Positions 8,080-17,322 of a stretch of DNA of 64,000 bases are shown piece after piece. Location: positions 836,501 to 900,500 of the forward strand of contig NZ_JAAATZ010000001.1 in the NCBI RefSeq assembly GCF_010119235.1. Direction: 5' to 3'. The notes below the pieces were generated by a model. It saw nothing but the letters and a program-made list of their open reading frames with translations, did not search any database and was not told the DNA's origin. The position numbers were made by a program, and so were the translations under genes. The first letter of the stretch is position 1, and each line of letters starts with the position of its first letter. The DNA comes from Flavobacterium phycosphaerae. Lineage in GTDB: Bacteria > Bacteroidota > Bacteroidia > Flavobacteriales > Flavobacteriaceae.

Positions 8080-9813
8080 TTATCGGATTACTTTTTTGGT
8101 AACCTTTGTTCCGTCTTCGGAAGTTAACTGCACTAAAAGTACTTGATTGGTAGAATCACTAGTAATAGTCGTTTGGGTGGCATTAATAGCTTTTTTCTCC
8201 AACAGTACTCTTCCTTGTATATCAAAAATGGTAACCGAAGCCAGTTTCACATTTCCGGCATTGATGACTAACTCGTTAGCCATTTTATAAATCATCACCT
8301 GATTGGCATTAAAAGCAGGGTTGGTTACTGCCAAGGGAGTTTGGTAAATCATTTGAAAACGGGAATCAAAAGTTCCTGCAGCAGAAGAAAAAGTGTAACC
8401 TCCGGTCTGCAAATCATGAACCGTTCCGGTAGTATTGTCTTTTAAATAGATAGGTTGGTTTTCTAAAAACAAGCCGTCAACATGGTCAATCGCAATGGTA
8501 TACTCGCCGGCAGTAGTCACTTTAAAATTTAACGGAACCGTATCGGCTGCATCAAACGGCAATGCTCTTCCCTGAATAGTATAAGGGGTGGTCCCTATTA
8601 AAGAAGTTAAAGAGACGGCACCATCGTTCATTGATTTCCCGTCTATTGAGGCATCCACTCCTTGGGTGGCATTTGAAATATACCCCACTAATGTTTGTGA
8701 AAAAGCACCGTTAGCATTCGAAGCATTCAACCAGATACGGTTTTTTTCAACGATAGCCGTGGTTTTAAAAAACTGGTTGTCGTGATTGAAGATTCGCATG
8801 GTATTATCAAAATTTAAATCCGTTCCGTTTCCGGTGGCTTCTACTAAAAACCCTTGTCCGGTTTGTATAACTCCATTCGGGTCAACTGCCTGAGGGTCTT
8901 CATTGGTTACAAAGCCTAAGGTAGACCAGGTGCAATAAGCAGCATTGGCTGTACCATTCGTTTTTCTCCAAAAATAAAGTGTCCCGGTAATGTTATCGCT
9001 GTTGGCGGTTACAAAAGTAGTCGCATCTATGGGTGACGGATAAGGGTTTCCAACCAAATTAAAGCGGTTCCCTTCTCCACTGTCTACCATAGTATAAGTA
9101 TAGTCGCCGTTATTAGGAACGCCCACAAACTGACCCGTCCAAAGTGTTGGGGTAGTAGCCGGATGATTGTTTGGCATTCGGATCATATAACCGGTAGCAT
9201 TAGCAAAAGTGGTAGTAGTAGGATCGGTTATATCATAAACATTAGTATCCGTATTGTAAGTATAGAAACGGATATTGGTTGGTCCAACATTGGAGGTTTG
9301 CGGGGAAAAGCCTAATAAGGTTTGGGTACCGGCAACCGGTGAAGCCCACAAAGTATAATCTAATCGTTTCAACAGCGAACTGTTGCGTTTGATGATAATG
9401 GCTCCTGTGTTGGTATTGGTAGTGCCATCCTGAATCAAATTGGCATCATTATTAAAGACAACCAAACTTCCTGTTTCAACCGTCAGTCCTTCGGTTAAAC
9501 TAACAGTATCGCCTGAAGAAATCACCACGTTAGCACTGTTGTTTACGGTTAATGAATTGGCATCAATACTGGTTCCGGCCGAAGTAAAAGCGTCGGAAAT
9601 CACAGCATCCATGGTAAAATCTGGGGTACCATTGCTCCAAGCACCATTGCTCCACGTGGTCGTAACCAAATTGACCGTATTAGTTGATTTTGCAGAAGTG
9701 GTTCCTCCGGAAGTCAACCCTTGGGTAACAACCTTTTTAGTTTGTGCCTGCCCTCCAATAGTTCCCAGGAAGAACAGTAATAGTAAAATATAAGGTAGTA
9801 ATAATTTTTTCAT
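8080..9813 (-). CDS. Secreted protein with type IX secretion sorting domain
   Basis: 577 residues. A Sec signal peptide (about residues 1-24, ending GGQAQ) precedes a threonine- and asparagine-rich, beta-strand region with no recognised catalytic motif. The last 80 or so residues form a T9SS type A sorting domain: VMIYKMANELVI, then VTIFDIQGRVLLEKK and the basic end TKKVIR. In flavobacteria this tail directs export across the outer membrane by the Por/Gld machinery. It is probably a surface or secreted structural protein. Confidence 0.85.
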   Translation of the reverse strand: MKKLLLPYILLLLFFLGTIGGQAQTKKVVTQGLTSGGTTSAKSTNTVNLVTTTWSNGAWSNGTPDFTMDAVISDAFTSAGTSIDANSLTVNNSANVVISSGDTVSLTEGLTVETGSLVVFNNDANLIQDGTTNTNTGAIIIKRNSSLLKRLDYTLWASPVAGTQTLLGFSPQTSNVGPTNIRFYTYNTDTNVYDITDPTTTTFANATGYMIRMPNNHPATTPTLWTGQFVGVPNNGDYTYTMVDSGEGNRFNLVGNPYPSPIDATTFVTANSDNITGTLYFWRKTNGTANAAYCTWSTLGFVTNEDPQAVDPNGVIQTGQGFLVEATGNGTDLNFDNTMRIFNHDNQFFKTTAIVEKNRIWLNASNANGAFSQTLVGYISNATQGVDASIDGKSMNDGAVSLTSLIGTTPYTIQGRALPFDAADTVPLNFKVTTAGEYTIAIDHVDGLFLENQPIYLKDNTTGTVHDLQTGGYTFSSAAGTFDSRFQMIYQTPLAVTNPAFNANQVMIYKMANELVINAGNVKLASVTIFDIQGRVLLEKKAINATQTTITSDSTNQVLLVQLTSEDGTKVTKKVIR

Positions 9814-10033
9814 GACGTAGGTTATTAAGGATTAGACTTATAGAAGTAATTTAGATAGTATTGGGGTTAAAATACTACTCAAATATCCGAAACATATAAC
9901 CGTGAGGTTTTACTATTAGTTAAACCGTCATTTTGAAAAGACGAAAAGACCTTTGCTATAGACGAAATGTATTTTTGCCGATTAACTGCCGTCAACGAGT
10001 CTCTTTTTTATGGGAAAGGTTTTTTGACGGCAT

Positions 10034-10066
10034 AAAAAAATCCCTATTGGTAAAACAGGGATTTAT
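10034..10066 (-). terminator. Rho-independent terminator after the 2-hydroxyacid dehydrogenase gene
   Basis: On the minus strand, AAATCCCTGTTTT...AGGGATTTTTTT forms a stem followed by a T-run about 20 nt after the dehydrogenase stop. The rest of the 274-bp spacer (9814-10087) shows no gene I can support. Confidence 0.75.
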
Positions 10067-10087
10067 ATTTGAGTTTGAAATAGGTTT

Positions 10088-11041
10088 TTACAATTGTAGT
10101 TGTAAAATTTTGTCAACTATAGTCTGTGCCAATTTTTGATGACTTTCATAGGTCCAACCGGCTATGTGCGGCGTTAATAAAACATTTTCAGCCTGAAGTA
10201 AATACTCGAAAGCTTTGGGTTTTTCGGTGTCAATGAATAAATTTTCAAAAGATAATTTCTCATATTCCAACACGTCCAATCCGGCGCCTAAAATTTTTCC
10301 TGATGTTAAAGCCGTAACTAAATCATCGGTTACTACATTTTTCCCTCTTGACGTGTTGATAAACCAAAATGATTTTGCAAAAGCGTTAATGAAATTAGTA
10401 TTGACCATTTTATCGGTTTCCGGAGTCCAAGGAATGTGCAGACTAAGGACATCCGCCTTCGCTTGTAATGCTGAAAGTGAAACCTGCTTGGCATTGTCAT
10501 CACCTACATTCGGAAGAATATCATAACACAACACTTCTACATCAAATCCTCTGAGTTTTTTGGCAAAGGCTTTTCCCATATTGCCATAACCGATAATCCC
10601 CACGGTCTTTCCTTCCAGCTCGTAACCACGATTGCCTTCGCGTATCCATTGGCCTTGTCTCACTAATCTATCGGCACGATTGAGTTTATTCATTAAGGAA
10701 AGCAACATTCCCAAAGCATGTTCGCCCACCGCATTCCTGTTGCCTTCGGGTGCTGCAATAAGGTGAATCCCTTTGGCTTGGGCATAGTCAATGTCAATAC
10801 TTTCCAATCCTGCCCCTACGCGAGCAATGAATTTTAAGTTAACCGCTTTGTCTAAAAAATCTTTATCAATTTTAAAGCGGCTTCGAATAACCACGCCGTG
10901 ATAGTTGTGGATTTTGGCTTCGACTTCCGTTTTAGTGGAAGTAAAATCGGCTTCATTTTGAAAACCGGCTTGTTCCAATTGTTCCCACAACAAAGGATGA
11001 TTGCTGTCGATGTGGAGTATTTTGGTGTCTGGTATGGACAT
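10088..11041 (-). CDS. D-2-hydroxyacid dehydrogenase (phosphoglycerate dehydrogenase-like)
   Basis: 317 residues in the D-isomer 2-hydroxyacid dehydrogenase family. The NAD-binding site is GYGNMGKAFAKKL (about residues 148-160). The family residues R (TSRGKNVV), E (around LDVLEYEKL) and the catalytic H in LLTPHIAGWT are present. It lacks the C-terminal ACT domain of long SerA. It may act in serine biosynthesis or on another 2-keto acid; the sequence does not decide. It is a single gene with its own terminator. Confidence 0.86.
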   Translation of the reverse strand: MSIPDTKILHIDSNHPLLWEQLEQAGFQNEADFTSTKTEVEAKIHNYHGVVIRSRFKIDKDFLDKAVNLKFIARVGAGLESIDIDYAQAKGIHLIAAPEGNRNAVGEHALGMLLSLMNKLNRADRLVRQGQWIREGNRGYELEGKTVGIIGYGNMGKAFAKKLRGFDVEVLCYDILPNVGDDNAKQVSLSALQAKADVLSLHIPWTPETDKMVNTNFINAFAKSFWFINTSRGKNVVTDDLVTALTSGKILGAGLDVLEYEKLSFENLFIDTEKPKAFEYLLQAENVLLTPHIAGWTYESHQKLAQTIVDKILQLQL

Positions 11042-11084
11042 AGTTTGGTGTTGAAAGGGTAAAGATACTATTTATTAAAAGACC

Positions 11085-11120
11085 ATAAAAAAAGCCGCCC
11101 AATTTCTCGTGGCGACTCTT
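11085..11120 (-). terminator. Terminator of the pyrimidine catabolism operon
   Basis: On the minus strand, AGTCGCC...GGCGGCT (one mismatch) is followed by a run of T residues, about 20 nt after the last gene of the operon. Confidence 0.72.
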
Positions 11121-11141
11121 AATCAACTTAACTAAACTTTT

Positions 11142-12389
11142 TTATTTTTCTAAGATTTTGATAACGGTTCCCAACATTACATTGGCACCAATAGCTAAAT
11201 CTTCATAGGAGGAATACTCTAGCGGATTGTGACTAATCCCATCTTTACAACGCACGAATATCATCCCGTAATCACAAGCATAGGATAACGCCAGCGCATC
11301 ATGGAAAGGGCCGCTCATCAGTTCGATTTCATCCAATTGCAGTTTTTGACATTCGGCATGAATGATTTCTTTAATCCAATCAGCACAGTATCTTGGGTCA
11401 CTTTTAGTGTCTTCTGATATTTCGTAAGTCAGTTTATGTTTGGCACAAATCGAATCAATTTTGTCACGCAATTGTTTCTCATAACGGTTTCTTCTGTCTA
11501 AATCGATGTCACGTAAATCAACGGTAAAGGTCACTTCTTCCGGAATGATATTTCTCGATGCCGGGAAAATGTTCAACGTTCCCACCGTTCCCACGGTTGG
11601 ATTTCCGGGAACTTGTGTAGCAATTTCATTAACGGCCACAATAATTTCTGCAGCACCTACTAAAGCATCTTTACGAATCGGCATAGGAACAGAACCGGTA
11701 TGTCCTGCCATTCCTTTTAACTTAACCGTCCACCAAAGCGGTCCCGAAATTCCGGAAACTACTCCTATTGGTTTATGTGCCAAATCTAAAATTGGCCCTT
11801 GTTCAATATGCAGTTCCAAAAAGCAAAAAATGCTTCCTTGTTTATATTCTGATTCCTTAAATTTAGTGATGTCGCAACCAAAGTCTTTTAATGCTTTTGC
11901 TCGAGTGATTCCGGCTGCATCGGTACGTTCTAATTCACCTTCTTCCAGTTTTCCAAGAATACCTCGTGAACCAAATAAGCCTTTATTAAAGCGCCACCCT
12001 TCTTCATCGGCAAACGAAATCACTTCGATTGGTCGCTCCGGAACAATGCCATTGTCATGTAATGTTTTCACCACTTCAATAGCACACAATACGCCCGCTA
12101 CTCCATCAAATCTTCCTCCATAAGGCTGAGAATCGAGATGTGAGCCCATCATTAAAACCGGTAAATCGGGATTTTTTCCTTCCAGTCTTCCGATAAGATT
12201 CCCGAAATTATCAATGCGAACCGACATTCCGGCTTCCTTCATCCATGAACCGGCGATTTCAAATCCTTGCTTTTCCAATTCGGTGTGTGCAGGACGGCAT
12301 GTACCCGTTTCTCCAATTTTGCCAATCAGACTCATGGCTTCGAAGTGTTGTTGTAATCGAGAAGAATTAATTTTCATCTTAGTGGTCAT
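11142..12389 (-). CDS. M20-type amidohydrolase (N-carbamoyl amino acid hydrolase / beta-ureidopropionase candidate)
   Basis: About 411-415 residues, in the Zn-dependent allantoate amidohydrolase/L-carbamoylase branch of peptidase family M20. Metal ligands are visible in GSHLDSQPYGGRFDG, ADEEGWRF and LELHIEQGP, with GHTGSVPM in the lid domain and a final His in GPFHDALALS. The family splits N-carbamoyl groups, including N-carbamoyl-beta-alanine. Last gene of the pyrimidine operon; its ATG at 12389 overlaps preA, and a second ATG at 12377 sits just after the preA stop. A nitrilase-type ureidopropionase occurs in the same operon, so this enzyme may be redundant or act on another ureido compound. 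Confidence 0.85.
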   Translation of the reverse strand: MTTKMKINSSRLQQHFEAMSLIGKIGETGTCRPAHTELEKQGFEIAGSWMKEAGMSVRIDNFGNLIGRLEGKNPDLPVLMMGSHLDSQPYGGRFDGVAGVLCAIEVVKTLHDNGIVPERPIEVISFADEEGWRFNKGLFGSRGILGKLEEGELERTDAAGITRAKALKDFGCDITKFKESEYKQGSIFCFLELHIEQGPILDLAHKPIGVVSGISGPLWWTVKLKGMAGHTGSVPMPIRKDALVGAAEIIVAVNEIATQVPGNPTVGTVGTLNIFPASRNIIPEEVTFTVDLRDIDLDRRNRYEKQLRDKIDSICAKHKLTYEISEDTKSDPRYCADWIKEIIHAECQKLQLDEIELMSGPFHDALALSYACDYGMIFVRCKDGISHNPLEYSSYEDLAIGANVMLGTVIKILEK

Positions 12390-13647
12390 TTAATGGTCTT
12401 CCCTCTCTTTGCCAGTCTTTCCAGTTGATGTATTCCGGAGCTACACGATGTACTTCCATGGTAATACAATTATCCACCGGACAAACTAATTTACATAAAT
12501 TACAACCCACACATTCCTCTTCTTTGATGGTGTAATTATTATAAGGAACACCCCTTTCGATATTGATAGATTGATGCGAAGTATCTTCACACGCAATATA
12601 ACATAAGCCGCAATGGATGCATTTTTCCTGATCAATGTTGGCAATATGGTGGTAATTGATATCTAAATCTTCCCAATGGGTGATTTTTTCTACGGATTTA
12701 CCAATGAAATCGGTAGTCTTTTGATAGCCTTTTTCATCCATCCAGTTGCTTAATCCTTCACACATATCTTCTACTATACGGAAACCGTGTGTCATAGCAG
12801 CCGTACAAACCTGAACGGAAGTGGCTCCCAAAAGCATGAATTCAACGGCGTCTTTCCATGTGCTTACTCCACCGATTCCTGAAATCGGCACCTTGGAAGC
12901 CAATGGATCTTGTGCAATTGTCGTCAACATTTTTAACGCAATGGGTTTCACTGCCGGACCACAATAACCTCCAAAGACACTCTTTCCTGCCACATAAGGA
13001 TTAGGCACTAAAGTATCTAAATCGATACCGGTTACACTTTGAATGGTGTTAATTAAACTCAAGGCATTGGTTCCGCCTTCTACAGCCGCTCTTCCGGTTG
13101 GTACAACAGAATGCACATTGGGTGTAAGTTTTGTAATTACGGGAATGGTTGCTTTTTCCATTACCCATTCCACTACCATTTTGGCAATTTCCGGGTCTTG
13201 ACCAACGGCAGCTCCCATCCCTCTTTCGGTCATTCCGTGTGGGCAACCAAAATTTAATTCAAACCCCATGGCACCCGCGTCTTCACATTTCATAATGAGT
13301 TCGTGCCACGATTTACGATCGTTATCCGCCATCAGCGAAACAATCATGGCTCGGTCTGGGAACATTTTCACCACTTCCGTAATTTCCTTTAAATTGATAT
13401 CCAAAGGACGGTCGCTGATTAATTCAATATTATTGAATCCCATAATACGTTTTCTTCCGTATTCTACAGAAGAGTATCGGGAGGAAACATTTTTTACTTG
13501 GGAACCTAAGGTTTTCCAAACTACGCCACCCCAGCCTGCTTCAAAAGCGCGGACAACGTTTATTTTTTTATCGGTTGGTGGCGCACTGGCCAGCCAAAAT
13601 GGGTTTGGTGATTTTATGCCTAAAAAATCGGTTGATATATCTGCCAT
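12379..13647 (-). CDS. preA: NAD-dependent dihydropyrimidine dehydrogenase subunit PreA
   Basis: 422 residues. A dihydroorotate-dehydrogenase-like FMN barrel (about 1-310) with GFELNFGCPHG and the loop GYCGPAVKPIAL is followed by a ferredoxin domain with two 4Fe-4S motifs, CIHCGLCYIACE and CVGCNLCKLVCP. With PreT it reduces uracil and thymine to the dihydro forms, the first step of reductive pyrimidine breakdown. Its start lies 3 nt after the preT stop, and it sits in the middle of the pathway operon. Confidence 0.94.
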   Translation of the reverse strand: MADISTDFLGIKSPNPFWLASAPPTDKKINVVRAFEAGWGGVVWKTLGSQVKNVSSRYSSVEYGRKRIMGFNNIELISDRPLDINLKEITEVVKMFPDRAMIVSLMADNDRKSWHELIMKCEDAGAMGFELNFGCPHGMTERGMGAAVGQDPEIAKMVVEWVMEKATIPVITKLTPNVHSVVPTGRAAVEGGTNALSLINTIQSVTGIDLDTLVPNPYVAGKSVFGGYCGPAVKPIALKMLTTIAQDPLASKVPISGIGGVSTWKDAVEFMLLGATSVQVCTAAMTHGFRIVEDMCEGLSNWMDEKGYQKTTDFIGKSVEKITHWEDLDINYHHIANIDQEKCIHCGLCYIACEDTSHQSINIERGVPYNNYTIKEEECVGCNLCKLVCPVDNCITMEVHRVAPEYINWKDWQREGRPLNDH

Positions 13648-13650
13648 GAT

Positions 13651-15035
13651 TTAATTATTGAAGGTTGGTTTTAATTCGGATTCGATAATATAATCCGGGC
13701 TAATGATGTATTTTAAAATGGCGGCGGCTCCGTCTTTTCCGGCTTGCACCGCATCAACTACTTCTCTTCCTCCGTTGACACAATCGCCTCCGGCAAAAAC
13801 TTTAGCTAATTTGGTTGCCGATTTTCCGCTTACTGCAATTTTTCCGTTATTGTTGTCGATATTATTGTCATTAACCAAAGTTTGGAAAGGCATTTGCCCG
13901 GCCGCTTTGATGACCATATCCACATCTAATGTAAACGTTTCTCCTGAAACTATAGGACTTCTTCTGCCGCTGGCATCGGGCTCCCCTAATTTCATTACAT
14001 CACAAATCAATTGAGATACTTTGCCGTTTTCACCTTTAATCTCTTTGGGCGACGCTAACCAAATAACTTTACAGCCGTCGAGTTTAGCAATATCCAATTC
14101 TTTTTCGGTACAAGGCATTTCAGCTTGAGTTCTTCTGTAAACTAACGTTACATCAGAAGCTCCTAATCTTTTAGCTTGGGTTGCAGCATCAATGGCGGTC
14201 ATTCCCATCCCGATTACAGCAACTTTATCGCCTACAGCTATTTTGGAATACTCATTATTTCGTAACTCATAAATGAATTTGATAGCGTCTTCTACCCCTT
14301 CCAAATGTTCGCCTTCAATATCTAATTGACGGGCTAATCCCACTCCGAAAGCCATATAAACCGCATCGTAGCTTTGTTGTAATTGTTCTAAAGTGATATC
14401 TTTTCCAAATTCGTGATTGTATTTGATATCGATACCTCCAATGGAAGTAATATAATTCACCTCATCTTCACAGAATTCAGGGTTACCTTATAGGCGGCAA
14501 TTCCATAAGTCATGAGTCCGCCTCCTTTAGCTTCTTTTTCATAAATTGTTACATCGATTCCTTCGCGGCTTAGTGTATGAGCACAGCTCAATCCGGCAGG
14601 TCCGGCTCCTATAACAGCCACTTTTTTGCCTTTTGAAGGTTTTCTATCGAATAATTGCCACTTGTTTTCCATCGCTTTTTCGGTAGAGTAGCGTTGCAAT
14701 TTGGCGATATTGATTGGCGTTTCATGCATCAAATTATAGACACAAGCTCCTTCACATAGTTTTTCTACCGGACACACTTTACTACATCCGGCTCCCATAA
14801 TATTGGAAGAAAATATAGTATGCGCTGAACCTTTAAGGTTATCGGTTGTAATTTGTCGGATGAATTTAGGCACGTTGATGGAGGTTGGACACGACTTCAT
14901 ACAGGGCGGATCGTAACAAAACAAACAACGGTTGGCTTCCACCACAGCGGCATCTCTGGTTTCAAATGGCGGATGAATATCGGTGAAATTTTCCTGATAC
15001 TCAGCAGGGGTTAATCGGTTATTTTTTATGCTCAT
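13651..15035 (-). pseudogene. preT: NAD-dependent dihydropyrimidine dehydrogenase subunit PreT, apparent frameshift
   Basis: Two overlapping frames together give a normal PreT of about 461 residues. The N-terminal part (14457-15035) has the cysteine clusters CLFCYDPPCMKSCP and CSKVCPVEKLCEGAC and the FAD site VAVIGAGPAGLSCA. The C-terminal part (13651 to about 14480) has the NAD(P) site VAVIGMGMTAIDAA and FAGGDCVNGG. The reading frame breaks at a G-run at 14480-14482 (CCC in the gene); one more C restores AYKVTPEFCEDEVNYI. Since every other step of the operon is intact, I read this as a one-base under-call, although a real mutation cannot be excluded. Confidence 0.88.
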
Positions 15036-15065
15036 ATTTTGGTTGGTTTAATATCATTAATTTAT

Positions 15066-15932
15066 TTAAGGGGCTGTTATTTCTCCGTAAGTTTCCGGTC
15101 TTCGGTCTCGGTAAAATTGCCACTTGCTTCTGATTTGTTCAATCAAGTCCAAATCGAATTCAGCTACTAGCAGTTCATCTTTATCTTCAGAAGCACAAGC
15201 AAAAATTTCTCCTAACGGATTTACAAAATAGGAGGTGCCGTAAAAGCGCCCCAGGTTCCATGGTTTTTCTATCCCCACACGGTTGATGCAGCCCATGAAA
15301 TACCCATTCGCTACGGCATGAGCCGGTTGTTCGAGTTTCCATAAGTTTTGAGATTGGCCCACTGTGGTGGCCGATGGATTGTAAACAATTTCAGCTCCGT
15401 TTAATCCAAGGCAACGTGCTCCATCAGGAAAATGTCTATCATAGCAAATGTAAACACCCACTTTGGCATACTTGGTTTGGAAAACAGGGTATCCTAAATT
15501 CCCCGGTTTAAAGAAGTATTTCTCCCAAAAACCTCCTGTCTGCGGAATGTGATTTTTACGGTATTTACCTAAATAGGTTCCGTCTGCATCAATTACTGCT
15601 GCGGTGTTGTACAACACCCCGGCTTGGTCTTTTTCATAAACCGGAACTATAATCACCATATCGTACTTCTTGGCATACTCAGCCATTCGCTCAGTAGTTG
15701 GACCGGGGACCGATTCAGCAGAAGCATACCAAGCACTGTCTTGCCCGGGACAGAAATAGGGCGTATTGAAAATCTCCTGAAAACACAGAATCTGAACCCC
15801 TTGTCTTCCGGCCTCTTCAATATAGGGAATGTGCTTTTGCACCATGGCTTCCATGATTTCTGGAATGGTGCCTTCACCTTCCGTTTTGGCTAAACTCAAT
15901 TGGATTAAGCCTGATTTTACAATTCTTGCCAT
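15066..15932 (-). CDS. Beta-ureidopropionase, nitrilase superfamily
   Basis: 288 residues with the carbon-nitrogen hydrolase fold. The catalytic triad is visible: Glu in LCFQEIF, Lys in KYRKNHIP and Cys in VYICYDRHFPDGAR. The length and surrounding sequence fit the beta-alanine synthase / N-carbamoylputrescine branch. Between dihydropyrimidinase and preT it most probably hydrolyses N-carbamoyl-beta-alanine to beta-alanine, CO2 and ammonia (or the methyl analogue from thymine). Four bases separate it from the dihydropyrimidinase gene. Confidence 0.88.
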   Translation of the reverse strand: MARIVKSGLIQLSLAKTEGEGTIPEIMEAMVQKHIPYIEEAGRQGVQILCFQEIFNTPYFCPGQDSAWYASAESVPGPTTERMAEYAKKYDMVIIVPVYEKDQAGVLYNTAAVIDADGTYLGKYRKNHIPQTGGFWEKYFFKPGNLGYPVFQTKYAKVGVYICYDRHFPDGARCLGLNGAEIVYNPSATTVGQSQNLWKLEQPAHAVANGYFMGCINRVGIEKPWNLGRFYGTSYFVNPLGEIFACASEDKDELLVAEFDLDLIEQIRSKWQFYRDRRPETYGEITAP

Positions 15933-15935
15933 AGC

Positions 15936-17318
15936 TTATATTTTTCCGTCTACTTTATTTCGTTTTACAAATTGGCCGTAGCCCTTTTGCACTTTACATT
16001 CATTATTGTCAATAACTACTTTCCCTCTCAGTAAAACCGTTTTTACTTTCCCGGTAAGTTCCCAGCCTTCATATCCGCTGTAATCTACATTCATGTGATG
16101 GGTTTTGGCAGACAGCGTGTGTTTTTCATTGGCATCAAATAATACAATGTCAGCATCACTACCAATCGCAATGGTTCCCTTTTTCGGAAACATTCCAAAA
16201 ATTTTAGCCGCATTAGTACTGGCTACTTCTACATATTTATTCAAAGTGATTTTACCTTTGTTGACCCCTTCACTGAAAAGCAATTCCATTCGGTTTTCGA
16301 TTGCCGGGTGACCATTTGGTATTTTAGAAAAGTCATCTTTGCCCATCAGTTTTTGTTCCCACATAAACGGACAGTGGTCAGTAGCCACTACGTTAACGAG
16401 TCCTTGATTCAATCCGGCCCAAAGTGTTTCTTGATCTTTCTTTTCACGCAAGGGTGGGCTCATCACCCATTTGGCTCCTTCAAAGTTTTGTTCATACAAA
16501 CTGGCATCCAAAACCAAATACTGTATACAGGTTTCTACAAATACATGTTGGTTTCTACGAGTAGCGAAACGAACCGCATTTAAGGCACCTTCACAAGTCA
16601 GGTGCACTATATAGCCCGGGCATCCCGTATAGTCGGCCATGTCGGCAAAACGACTGCTGGCCTCTGCTTCAGTAACTTCCGGTTGTGATAAATAATGGTA
16701 CAACGGTGCGGTTTTTCCTTCTGATTTATGTTTGGCAATTAAGAAATCAATCATGTCTCCATTGGTAGCATGCACATTAATTAAGCCTCCATGCTTTTTC
16801 ACTTCCTGCATCAAACCAACCATTTGTCGGTCGTCTATCATTAAAGCGCCTTTGTAAGCCATAAACGTTTTGAAAGAAGTGATACCTTCGACCTCTATAA
16901 AATGCTGTATTTCCTTTTTAGTTTCCTCGTTAAAATCGGTTACCGCCATATGGAAACTGTAATCGCCTACCGCATTGTTATCACTTCTCCCTTTCCATTC
17001 TTGTAGGGCGGATTGCAGACTTTTCCCTTGGGTTTGAAGAATGAAATCGATTACCGTTGTAGTTCCACCATATAAAGCGGCACGGGTTCCTGTTTCGTAG
17101 TTATCGCTACTGTAAGTTCCCATAAACGGCATATCTAAATGCACGTGTGGGTCAATACCGCCGGGCATGACTAACTTTCCTGAGGCATCAATGACTTCAT
17201 CGGCCTGCACATTCAAGTTTTTGCCGATGGCTGAAATCGTCTCGCCTTCTATATAAATATCCGCTACATAATCATCGGTAGCAGTTATAATTCTTCCGTT
17301 TTTAAGTAAAATACTCAT
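15936..17318 (-). CDS. hydA: Dihydropyrimidinase
   Basis: 460 residues in the cyclic amidohydrolase family. Metal-site motifs are DPHVHLDMPF, the carboxylated lysine in TFMAYKGAL, NVHATNGDM, HLTCEGAL and ATDHCPF. It opens the ring of dihydrouracil or dihydrothymine to the N-carbamoyl beta-amino acid, the second step of the pathway. Length matches bacterial dihydropyrimidinases. It lies between the transporter and the ureidopropionase with gaps of 3-4 nt. Confidence 0.93.
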   Translation of the reverse strand: MSILLKNGRIITATDDYVADIYIEGETISAIGKNLNVQADEVIDASGKLVMPGGIDPHVHLDMPFMGTYSSDNYETGTRAALYGGTTTVIDFILQTQGKSLQSALQEWKGRSDNNAVGDYSFHMAVTDFNEETKKEIQHFIEVEGITSFKTFMAYKGALMIDDRQMVGLMQEVKKHGGLINVHATNGDMIDFLIAKHKSEGKTAPLYHYLSQPEVTEAEASSRFADMADYTGCPGYIVHLTCEGALNAVRFATRRNQHVFVETCIQYLVLDASLYEQNFEGAKWVMSPPLREKKDQETLWAGLNQGLVNVVATDHCPFMWEQKLMGKDDFSKIPNGHPAIENRMELLFSEGVNKGKITLNKYVEVASTNAAKIFGMFPKKGTIAIGSDADIVLFDANEKHTLSAKTHHMNVDYSGYEGWELTGKVKTVLLRGKVVIDNNECKVQKGYGQFVKRNKVDGKI

Positions 17319-17322
17319 ATTT

